Positions 1-11,600 of a stretch of DNA of 64,000 nucleotides are shown piece after piece. Numbering within the stretch: the first letter of the stretch is position 1; each line of letters starts with the position of its first letter. Source of the DNA: Nematostella vectensis (Eukaryota; Cnidaria; Anthozoa; Actiniaria; Edwardsiidae). The notes beneath the pieces were generated by a model. That model was not told the DNA's origin, searched no databases, and saw nothing but the letters and a program-made list of their open reading frames with translations. The DNA is taken from contig NC_064044.1 in assembly GCF_932526225.1 (NCBI RefSeq), positions 8,978,801 to 9,042,800 on the forward strand. Reading direction: 5' to 3'. Made by a program: the position numbers and the translations under genes.

Positions 1-3000
1 ATACAAGACATCAGTTAGTAGCTAGTACACGGGAGGACATACAAGACATCAGTTAGTAGCTAGTACACGAGAGGACATACAAGACATCAGTTAGTAGCTA
101 GTACACGAGAGGACATACAAGACATCAGTTAGTAGCTAGTACACGAGAGGACATACAAGACGTCATTTAGTAGCTAGTACACGAAAGGACATACAAGACA
201 TCAGTTAGTAGTTAGTACACGGGAGGACATACAAGAAATCAGTTAGTAGCTAGTACACGAGAGGACATACAAGACATCAGTTAGTAGCTAGTACACGAGA
301 GGACATACAAGACGTCAGTTAGTAGCTAGTACACGAGAGAACATACAAGACATCAGTTAGTAGCTAGTACACGAGAGAACATACAAGACATCAGTTAGTA
401 GCTAGTACACGAGAGGACATACAAGACATCAGTTAGTAGCTAGTACACGAGAGGACATACAAGACGTTATTAAGTAGCTAGTACACGAGAGGACATACAA
501 GACGTCAGTTAGTAGCTAGTACACATGAGGACATACAAGACATCAGTTAGTAGCTAGTACACGAGAGGACATACAAGACGTCAGTTAGTAGCTAGTACAC
601 GAGAGGACATACAAGACATCAGTTAGTAGCTAGTACACGAGAGAACATACAAGACATCAGTTAGTAGCTAGTACACGAGAGAACATACAAGACATCAGTT
701 AGTAGCTAGTACACGAGAGGACATACAAGACGTCATTTAGTAGCTAGTACACGAGAAGACATTCAAGACATCAGTTAGTAGCTAGTACACGAGAGGACAT
801 ACAAGACATCATTTAGTAGCTAGTACACGAGAGGACATACAAGACGTCAGTTAGTAGCTAGTACACGAGAGAACATACAAGACATCAGTTAGTAGCTAGT
901 ACACGAGAGGACATACAAGACGTCAGTTAGTAGCTAGTACACGAGAGGACATACAAGACATCAGTTAGTAGCTAGTACACGGGAGGACATACAAGACATC
1001 AGTTAGTAGCTAGTACACGGGAGGACATACAAGACATCAGTTAGTAGCTAGTACACGAGAAGACATACAAGACATCAGTTAGTAGTTAGTACACGAGAGA
1101 ACATACAAGACGTTATTAAGTAGCTAGTACACGAGAGGACATACAAGACATCAGTTAGTAGCTAGTACACGAGAGGACATACAAGACATCAGTTAGTAGC
1201 TAGTACACGAGAGGACATACAAGACATCAGTTAGTAGTTAGTACACGAGAGAACATACAAGACGTTATTAAGTAGCTAGTACACGAGAGGACATACAAGA
1301 CATCAGTTAGTAGCTAGTACACGAGAGGACATACAAGACATCAGTTAGTAGCTAGTACACGAGAGGACATACAAGACGTCAGTTAGTAGCTAGTACACGA
1401 GAGGACATATAAGACATCAGTTAGTAGCTAGTACACGAGAGGGCATACAAGACGTCAGTTAGTAGCTAGTACACGAGAGGACATACAAGACATCAGTTAG
1501 TAGCTAATACACGAGAGGACATACAAGACATCAGTTAGTAGCTAGTACACGGGAGGACATACAAGACATCAGTTAGTAGCTAGTACACGGGAGGACATAC
1601 AAGACATCAGTTAGTAGCTAATACACGAGAGGACATACAAGACATCAGTTAGTAGTTAGTACACGAGAGGACATACAAGACGTCAGTTAGTAGCTAGTAC
1701 ACGAGAGGACATACAAGACATCATTTAGTAGCTAGTACACGGGAGGACATACAAGACATCAGTTAGTAGCTAGTACACGAGAGGACATACAAGACATCAG
1801 TTAGTAGCTAGTACACGAGAGGACATACAAGACATCAGTTAGTAGTTAGTACACGAGAGAACATACAAGACGTTATTAAGTAGCTAGTACACGAGAGGAC
1901 ATACAAGACATCAGTTAGTAGCTAGTACACGAGAGGACATACAAGACATCAGTTAGTAGCTAGTACACGAGAGGACATACAAGACGTCAGTTAGTAGCTA
2001 GTACACGAGAGGACATATAAGACGTCAGTTAGTAGCTAGTACACGAGAGGGCATACAAGACGTCAGTTAGTAGCTAGTACACGAGAGGACATACAAGACA
2101 TCAGTTAGTAGCTAGTACACGAGAGGACATACAAGACGTCCTTAAGTAGCTAGTACACGAGAGGACATACAAGACGTCAGCTAGTAGCTAGTACACGAGA
2201 GGACATACAAGACATCAGTTAGTAGCTAGTACACGAGAGGACATACACGACATCAGTTAGTAGCTAGTACACGAGAGGACATACAAGACATCAGTTAGTA
2301 GCTAGTACACGAGAGAACATACAAGACATAAGTTAGTAGCTAGTACACGAGAGGACATACAAGACATCAGTTAGTAGCTAGTACACGAGAGGACATACAA
2401 GACATCAGTTAGTAGTTAGTACACGAGAGAACATACAAGACGTTATTAAGTAGCTAGTACACGAGAGGACATACAAGACATCAGTTAGTAGCTAGTACAC
2501 GAGAGGACATACAAGACATCAGTTAGTAGCTAGTACACGAGAGGACATACAAGACATCAGTTAGTAGCTAGTACACGAGAGGACATACAAGACGTCAGTT
2601 AGTAGCTAGTACACGAGAGGACATATAAGACGTCAGTTAGTAGCTAGTACACGAGAGGGCATACAAGACGTCAGTTAGTAGCTAGTACACGAGAGGACAT
2701 ACAAGACATCAGTTAGTAGCTAGTACACGAGAGGACATACAAGACGTCCTTAAGTAGCTAGTACACGAGAGGACATACAAGACGTCAGCTAGTAGCTAGT
2801 ACACGAGAGGACATACAAGACATCAGTTAGTAGCTAGTACACGAGAGGACATACAAGACATCAGTTAGTAGCTAGTACACGAGAGGACATACAAGACATC
2901 AGTTAGTAGCTAGCACACGAGAGGACATACAAGACGTCAGTTAGTAGCTAGTACACGAGAGGACATACAAGACATCAGTTAGTAGCTAGCACACGAGAGG

Positions 3001-3490
3001 ACATACAAGACATCAGTTAGTAGCTAGTACACGAGAGGACATACAAGACGTCAGTTAGTAGCTAGTACACGAGAGGACATACAAGACATCAGTTAGTAGC
3101 TAGCACACGAGAGGACATACAAGACATCAGTTAGTAGCTAGTACACGAGAGGACATACAAGACATCAGTTAGTAGCTAGTACACGAGAGGACATACAAGA
3201 CATCAGTTAGTAGCTAGTACACGAGAGGACATACAAGACGTCATTTAGTAGCTAGTACACGAAAGGACATACAAGACATCAGTTAGTAGCTAGTACACGA
3301 GAGGACATACAAGACGTCAGTTAGTAGCTAGTACACTAGAGGACATACAAGACGTCAGTTAGTAGCTAGTACACGAGAGGACATACAAGACATCAGTTAG
3401 TAGCTAGTACACGAGAGGACATACAAGACGTCAGTTAGTAGCTAGTACACGAGAAGACATACAAGACATCAGTTAGTAGTTAGTACACGG
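1..3490. repeat. 38-bp satellite array, about 92 units
   Basis: A head-to-tail array begins at or before the left edge and ends near 3490. Each unit is 38 bp and is built around the core 'cagttagtagctagtacacg' followed by 'agaggacatacaagacat'. Units differ by a few substitutions (gacatc/gacgtc, gctag/gttag, gagagg/gagaga). Marker variants recur at multiples of 38: the 'gacgttattaag' variant lies at 1261 and 1869 (608 bp apart), and the 'gacgtccttaag' variant at 2135 and 2743 (608 bp apart). That points to a 16-unit higher-order block. No open frame is supported. If the UNC45 gene continues leftward, the array is intronic to it. Confidence 0.95.
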
Positions 3491-5644
3491 TAGATATATA
3501 CGGCAGTGGAAATGAGAACACCAGTTTGGACCCGATCATATGTTCTCATAAAAGGCTAAAACCAGCAAGTGTTTGATCAATAAGGAACATCTTTCCAGTG
3601 GACTCGGATAGTAGCAACATCGCGAACATTTGATCATAAAGGGACACCTACCTTCTAGCGGACTTATATAGCTTGAGAGTTGCGCCATCGGCGAATGTCT
3701 GATCATTCACCGCCCCTCCACCCGTAGTTCCAAGCTTGCACAAACCCTGGGAGTAAATGATGGTATGAACAGGGCTTCTGGAATTACGCGCTTGTGCGGA
3801 AGCGCGTAATTTGGCTTTTTCCGCGTAATCCGCGTAATCCACAAATTTCCGCGTAATCCCGCGTAATTTGGCTAAATTTTGAAAGACAAAACATTTAATT
3901 GCACAGCTGATGTGTTCTTTTAGGGTTGTTACCTCTATTTCTCGTGAAAAAAGAGTGCGATATTTCGAACTGAATTTCCGGAAGCAAATAAAATGACTAG
4001 GCGTTCATTGCTAAACCGCGAAAGCCTAGGACTAATAATGAAATACTTTTTTAATTGGCTGGTGGCCAATGAAAACTCGCCTAATATATTTTCACGCAAA
4101 AATTAACCTTTTTCAAGTTATTTCGTGCCTTCCTTCGGTACAAAATGTTGTTTGGGCGTAACAGTTGATATTTCGTGTAATTTAGCGCGTAATTCAGTAA
4201 AGAATCCCGCAAAATTTTGATTTTTAAAGAAAAATGTATTGCAAAATCCCGCGTAATTTAGCGCGTAATGATTGATTTTCCGCGTAATTTAGCGCGTAAT
4301 TTAGCCAAGAATCCCGCGTAATTTTGAGGGTTTTTTTCGCGTAATTCCAGAAGCCATGTATGAAGTACATGGACAATAACATAAACATTTTTTGCTCAAT
4401 AAAGCAATTGCTTTTGGGGGGAGGGGGTCTCGAGAAGGGAGAGGAAGTAGGATAACATCCCGATGTTTATAGTTTCACCACAGTAGCCACATTAGAATTA
4501 TATTTTAGTTGACTTCATAAATGTCCCATGCTGCCAATGGCGATAAGAGTAGAGGACTGTTGTTGGCAAAAGAATAGCGACGTAAATTCAATGACGATGT
4601 GGCCGACTATGATAATTTTGCTGATGATGATGTGAACAGATGATAATCATGACTGTTATCATCATCAGTAATTATGACTGTGACTTCCTGCTCAAGTGCT
4701 CTTGTCAGTCACACCTTTGTTGTATGTTTTTTATCCAAAAAATGAAGACAAAACTTGAAGAAATTCTGAAATATCCATCTAAAAGCAAAATACGTTGTCA
4801 GGGGCGGATCTGGGGGGGGGGGGTTGGTTCAGTGACAAAGGGGGGAGGTGGTAATTTGTTACGTAGATCCGCTACTGGTTGTTATCCGATGGAAATCTGG
4901 AAATGGGTGCCTTCTCTAATTTGGTATTTTGCTGAAGGGGAAACAAAATGGCAGCTAACAGAGACCTTTTAAAGTGCGTAAAATCCCTTACCACAAGAGC
5001 TCGAACTCTGACTTCGTCATCTCTTAGTTGGTAAAGCGCTCGGAGTGCTACAAGCCCCTATGAAATAGAAATAGGCAGTTACACCCGTATCCTGTGTCAC
5101 ATTAAAAGGATCAACATACTTTAATTGAACGTATGGTGCGCTAATATGATTACAGTTAGATTGCGTAGTGTCGTATGAATTATTTTCAATCGAAGGAGGC
5201 TATAGATGTCATCTATTCACCTCGTCTCCAAGGGTGGAACACAAAACTTTGTCAGACGTGCCTAGCGCTAGAGTCTCTGCTGAGACAATCTGCAACAAGA
5301 ACAAAAGACATCAAAAGGCAAAGAAACTATCATCTCATATTTTGTGTTTGGATGGGAAAGGGAGGCACAAGATCAATCAAATGTGATGTTTGTGGATATG
5401 TGGTTGTGAAGGTAGGGAAAGGGGGCACTTTACTAATATAATAAATTAAACAAAATAAAAGAGCTGGATGAATATGGAAATAACAAAACAAAAAACAAAT
5501 AGGACACAGGTAACAAATCGACACACGGTTGATGATGGACAAGGCAGGGTCGACCTGCTGACATTTCCATGGTTATCCCTCTACGCCTTGGGCTTCCTGT
5601 GTTGAAATCGAGCGAAGGAATGGGTAACAAACATCCAACCATAC
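3491..5644. other. Non-coding stretch, probably UNC45 intron
   Basis: This lies between the satellite and the leftmost UNC45 exon. I see no exon with family-like codons here. It holds the inverted-repeat element at 3773-4355, a short G-run element around 4800-4875, and AT-rich sequence. The next UNC45 exon is expected further left, beyond the window. Confidence 0.5.
3773..4355. mobile_element. 583-bp inverted-repeat element rich in 'cgcgtaat'
   Basis: The ends are inverted copies of each other: 'ggcttctggaattacgcg' at the left and 'cgcgtaattccagaagcc' at the right. Inside, next to both ends, the motif 'cgcgtaat' with 'ttagcgcgtaat' variants recurs many times (3783-3870 and 4166-4345). No coding potential is seen, so this looks like a non-autonomous DNA transposon with sub-terminal repeats. 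A target-site duplication is not obvious. Confidence 0.7.
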
Positions 5645-8600
5645 CTTGCAGACTCGCTGCTCCATGGTGCCAAGGTTGATGACCAGAGGCAGGATGCCTG
5701 ACTTGAGGATGGGTGCAGCGCTATCTTGGGCTCCTTGCATCAAGGCACACAGAGCAGTGCACCCCTCAAGGTGCGACTGGACACTAGATTTCTTCATGTA
5801 CTCCCTGTATAAAGAGTGAGAATCAGACTGTCAATTTGGAGCTTTAAAGGGGCGCAATAGAAGACATGGCAGAAGGTAGCCTGAGTGTCATTACTGTACT
5901 TATTAAGTTTATTCCAGAAAAATAAAACCGTCTGATAGTCAGGCTAGGTGGAAGTTGCTGCCATAAAATTCTTCTTAAACCAAAGTCCAAAGGGGGCACT
6001 CTGGAAGAATTCATATGAATTGTGATTTATTTAGACATCTTGCCACTTAGAAATATGGAGATGCATACCCAATGACAGCTTCACAATCATTGCGGAATGG
6101 TTCCTTTTGCTTGTCGTCATGCCTACAATCGAGAATGATGTTGTAAATACAACTAAGGTTGTTACTGTAGTTTCCCATGTTCTGTGATTACCAACAGCTA
6201 AATAGCCTTCTGCCTTAATTGATCCAAAGTACTTGAACAGTTGAAGTGTTTTCATTGGCAACACTAAAATGGATTCCATTCAAGGAAAGTCTAATCCCCC
6301 CCCAATAAAATTATGTATCTGCTCCTGTACTGTTTTCACACAAGTCAAACATTGATCTTATATTATCCCATTATAGCATATCAATGAAATCCTAACAGTG
6401 GTAAATCAAAGAAAACTCAAGATTGGCAATTAGTTAAAATCCAAAACTGGCATATGAATGAAACCCTACATTGGCGTATTAATGAAAACCCAACATTGGC
6501 GTATCAATGAAACCCAACATTGGCGTATCAATGAAACCCAACATTGGCGTATCAATGAAAACCCAACATTGGCGTATCAATGAAAACCCAACATTGGCGT
6601 TTCAATAAAAAAAAAAAACTTTGGCGTAACAATGAAAACCCAACATTGGCGTGTCAATGAAAACCCAACATTGGCGTGTCAATGAAAACCCAACATTGGC
6701 GTTTCAATAAAAACCCAACATTGGCGTATCAATGAAACCCAACATTGGCGTATCCTAGAAAACCCAACATTGGTGTATCAATGAAAACCCAACATTGCCA
6801 TAATAAAAGCCGAATATTGGCGTATTAATGAAAACCCAACATTTGCGTATCAATGGAAACTCAACATTGGCGTATCAATGAAACCCAACATTGGCGTATC
6901 AATGAAAACCCAACATTGGCGTATCAATGAAACCCACCATTGGCGTATGAATGAAAACCCAATATTGGTGTATCAATGAAAACCCAATATTGGCGTATCA
7001 ATTAAAACCCAACATTGGCGTTTCAATAAAAACCCAACTTCGGCGTATCAATGAAAACCCAACATTGGCATAATGAAAACCTAACATTGGCGTATCAATG
7101 AAAACCCAAAATTGGCGTTTCAATAAAAACCCAACATTGGCGTATCAAAGAAACCCAACATTGGCAAATCAATGAAAACCCAACATTGGTGTATCAATGA
7201 AAACCCAACATTGCCATAATGAAAGCCGAACATTGGCGTATTAATGAAAAGCCAACATTTGCGTATCAATGGAAACTCAACATTGGCGTTTCAATAAAAA
7301 TCCAACATTGGCGTATCAATGAAAACCCAACATTGGCGTATCAATGAAAACCCAACATTGGCGTTTCAATAAAAAAACAACATTGGTGTATCAATGAAAA
7401 CACAACATTGGCGTATCAATAAAAACCCACATTGGCGTATCAATGAAAACCCAACATTGGCGTATTAATGCAAACCAAACATTTGCGTATCAATGAAAAC
7501 CCAACATTGGCATAATGAAAACCCAACATTGGCGTATCAATGAAAACCCAACATTGGCGTTTCAATAAAAACCAAACTTTGGCATAATTAAAACCCAACA
7601 TTGGCGTATCAATGAAAATCCAACATTGGCGTATCAATGAAAACCCAACATTTGCGTATTAATGAAGACCCAACATTTGCGTATCAATGAAAATCCAACA
7701 TTGGCATAATGAAAACCTAACATTGGCGTATCAATGAAAACCCAACATTGGCGTATCAATGAAAACCCAACATTGGCGTTTCAATAAAAATCCAACTTTG
7801 GCGTATCAATGAAAACCCAACATTGGCATAATAAAAACCGAACATTGGCGTATTAATGAAAACCCAACATTTGCGTATCAATGAAAACCCAACATTGGCG
7901 TTTCAATAAAAATCCAACTTTGGCGTATCAATAAAAACCCAACATTGGCATAATAAAAACCGAACATTGGCGTATTAATGAAAACCCAACATTTGCGTAT
8001 CAATGAAAACCCAGCATTGGCGTATCAATGAAAACCCAACATTGGCGTATCAATGAAAACCCAACATTGGCGCATCAACGAAAACCCAACATTGGCATAT
8101 CAATGAAAACCCAACATTGGCGTATCAATGAAAACCCAACATTGGCGTGTCAATGAAAACCCAACATTGGCATAATGAAAACCAAACATTGGCGTATTAA
8201 TGAAAACCCAACATTGGCATATCAATGAAAACCCAACATTGGCGATCAATGAAAACCAGTCAATGACATTATTACACAAATGTGTCCATAAATGTCACTC
8301 AAATGGGACCCTTTTTTGGTGTATTGCTTCTGTGATAACGTACCCATAAGAGTCCCATATCGTTGACAATAAGACAGAGATATGCATCCGTGTGCGTTCC
8401 GTTACAGTGAGTGACTGGATGCCTGAATCAATGAGAGGAGCACTTGTAGCAGCGACATGAAGAAGCTCTTTTACACCTGTCATAACAAAGGACTGTCAGT
8501 GGAAGGTATCCACTAAAATACAGCAGTCAGAAGCAAAGCAGAATGGAATAGAAGGGGACTTTAGAGGAAGGAAGGGGACGACTGTGGCATGGGAGGGAGT

Positions 8601-11600
8601 GGCATATGACTTAAAAGCAATTGTTTTTCATTAAAGGACCACATGAAGTCTTAAAGTCTCTACAAAGTAGCCACACTAAGTACAATGTTTTCCTATTTGG
8701 GGAGATACTTTTGTGGTTTCCTTACACTTTCCTGTAAATAAATTGTTTTGGACGTTTGAACCCCTATTTTTATAAGGGTGCCTCGTTATTATAGACAGTA
8801 GTGGGAAGTCTTGAAACCAAAAGTACATATACATGTTTTGCACATTTTAATGTGGATAGGAATAGAACAATCAGGTCTTTTTAACAGAGTTGTATTTTTG
8901 GCACGGAATCTTAGTCTTAACCTTCATCTTAATCTTACCCTTCATGTTCACAAACATAAGGATTAGCAGCTTGTTCTTGGGAAAGACTTTAACAAGAGCA
9001 TCGATACATTCGTCTCGACCTTCAGGACAAATCCTGAAAAGATAGAGGGATTAAAAAGTACCGTGCGCTTGCAAGGCATGTGTGTTATAGTCGTTTCAGG
9101 GTGCACTAGCTACAGTGATGCAGCTCAAATTCCGCAATGTATGTCAACAGAGAGAGAGTGCATCTTAAAGCCGCATTGTCACCAGTTTACTTCCGGAGGT
9201 TCGACGGAAACCTCAACCGTTAAAAGACAAAAGAATCTATTAGGATCCGAGATATTTAACAGGCCATCCGCTCTAAATTATCAATCACATCCTCAAAGAA
9301 ACTTCCAATAGACACACTGCTTTCAATATTTTGAAATATTTTTCGCGTTTTCCGTAAAAAATCATCGGATATTGTTAGGTAATCGACCGGAATTAAACTG
9401 GTGACAATGCGGCTTTAAATATGACCAAAGGAGACAAAATCAAAATTAATATTATTGCGATTTGGATTCAAATGAGTAGTACACTTACTTTTCACTTCTG
9501 ATCGCATTGATAAAAGATGTTAGGACTGCTTTATTCTCTGCCTTGTTCACTGAAAATGAAGCAAACTAAAATGTTATATTATCACAGGTGGGGGTGGAGG
9601 TGGGGGTACAGGGAATCCCCTGTTTGGGTATAGGGGTGCTGCCAAGGGTCCATCTACATATAGTGAATATAGGGGAGCAACCTGCGACATCAACATGTTT
9701 TGCCACCAGAAGTATCTTAAACTTCTTTCTTTATTTTTCTCTAATAACAGTGATGTAGCATCTATTGTGCAAGGGTTGGGTCATGGCTACTTTTTAGTAC
9801 CTCTACTATTAGTCTGGAGTATTTTTTTTGTTAATGTGAATTGCCTGTAGTACCCTTCATTTGATTCACATACATACCTATCTCAAAAGGTGGTTGCCCT
9901 GACTCCCCCTTCTTTCTCCAAGCCCTCAAGTCATCCTCAAGGGTAGGCATGTGAGATAGAGACACAAGGGCTTGCTCAAGTGCTGCCGTGGCTGCCTTGG
10001 ATATCTCCAGCACTGACTATAATAATCACAAATTATCATATGTGATAGAGACACTAGGGCTCGCTCAAGGGCTTGCTCCCGTGGCTTCCTTGGATATCTC
10101 CAGCACTGACTATAATAATCACAAATTATCATATGTGATAGAGGCACAAGGGCTTGCTCCCCTGGCTTCCTTGGATATCTCCAGCACTGACTATAATAAT
10201 CACAAATTATCATATGTGATAGAGACACAAGGGCTCGCTCAAGGGCTTGCTCCCGTGGCTGCCTTGGATATCTTTAGCACGGACTATACTAATCACAACT
10301 TACATATAAGTAAACCCAATTTTTGTTTGTCTCATGAATATCTACTTTGGACATCTTTATTTGTATCACGTTATAAATGCAGCTCCATGAGTCAGCAAAA
10401 TACATAGGGTGCAGGTATAGGTCAAGCAACCAACCAACGCTGTCCCACAATGAAAGTGGACTATGGCAAATAGCGAAACTGCAAAAGGTGGCATGTTTTG
10501 CCCCATCATACCCAGGCCATACTGTAGGGTCACTGCTCTGACAAAATAAGCTAAAATAGTAATAAGTCCAGGCCCCAATTTTTCCCTAGCCAACATAATA
10601 AGACACCATGTTATCAACACATACACACAATAGATGGGAAGAGCTTAACCCCCCGTGAGTGTCACAGACTGCTTGTTATAAATTTGCAGGCCAGTTGCAA
10701 GTAAGGGACAGATTTAAATTAGCTTACCCCTGTTTCTGTTAAAATATTGATTGATTGATGTTTTTTTCTTTGATATATACGTACCGATTCGACAAGCTCT
10801 GATAACAATGCAAGAGTTGTCTGCTGAAGAACTGCCATAGACTGCAAGTAAATTTGCATGTAAACTCTTGAGTTTCACCCTTAAAAATCCCAATAGTTTC
10901 ACTTATTTTCTTCCCAAAGAGCTTAAGATTTGAGGCAAACCAAATAGTGACAAAACATACTGCCTGAATCTTTATTTTCTTCCAAGAAACCCCAATTAAA
11001 AATTCAGGTGATGTCTTTCTTCAATTATTTTCTATTAAATAGAAAATAATATATACCTAGCATAAGTCTAGAGTGATTGGCAGGGCTGGCAGCTGCTGTT
11101 AAACATGCAATTCAATTCTCATGGTCTTGTCAACATGAGAGAAAAACCTTGCTAATGTAATGTGTACTGCTAAAAAACACTAAAGAATCCACAATTGCCC
11201 ATCAGTTCTAGGCCCATGGCAAGGGGGGGGGAGTTTGGAAGAACCCCCTACTCAACTAAAAGGTCCACTCTAGCAAAGGAAAATTAACTACAGTAGGACA
11301 GCTATCTGCGTAAAAGAAAATGGTCCATTAAATAAGCAAACACACCCTCCATCCAAAATCCTGATAACAGGTTGGTGTTTCTTGACTGATTTCCCCTATT
11401 CAAAACATTTTTTGGATTTTTCAGTAAATTTTAAAAATGCTAAAAAGTTAAATGAGAACAAAAAAAAATTAAATAGCCATATTCTAAAATATGTTTCTAT
11501 TACTCCGTAAGTACTTAATTTTCTGCCTTATTTGATGTGAAAGGATATTTCTTTAAACATTCTCCCATTAGGTTGGTTTTGCCATAAGGTAAATGATTTC

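Noticed and set aside
1-3490. CRISPR-like array
   Set aside because: The units abut with no variable spacers, and the surrounding genes are eukaryotic with introns; it is a satellite.
4998-5062. tRNA-like sequence ('ctcttagttggtaaagcgctcgg')
   Set aside because: It resembles a D-arm, but I could not form an acceptor stem, anticodon arm or T-arm around it; at best it is a tRNA-derived repeat fragment.
9988-10407. 139-codon plus-strand frame with repeated SLDISSTDYNNHKLSYVIE
   Set aside because: It is the antisense of the duplicated UNC45 acceptor region.
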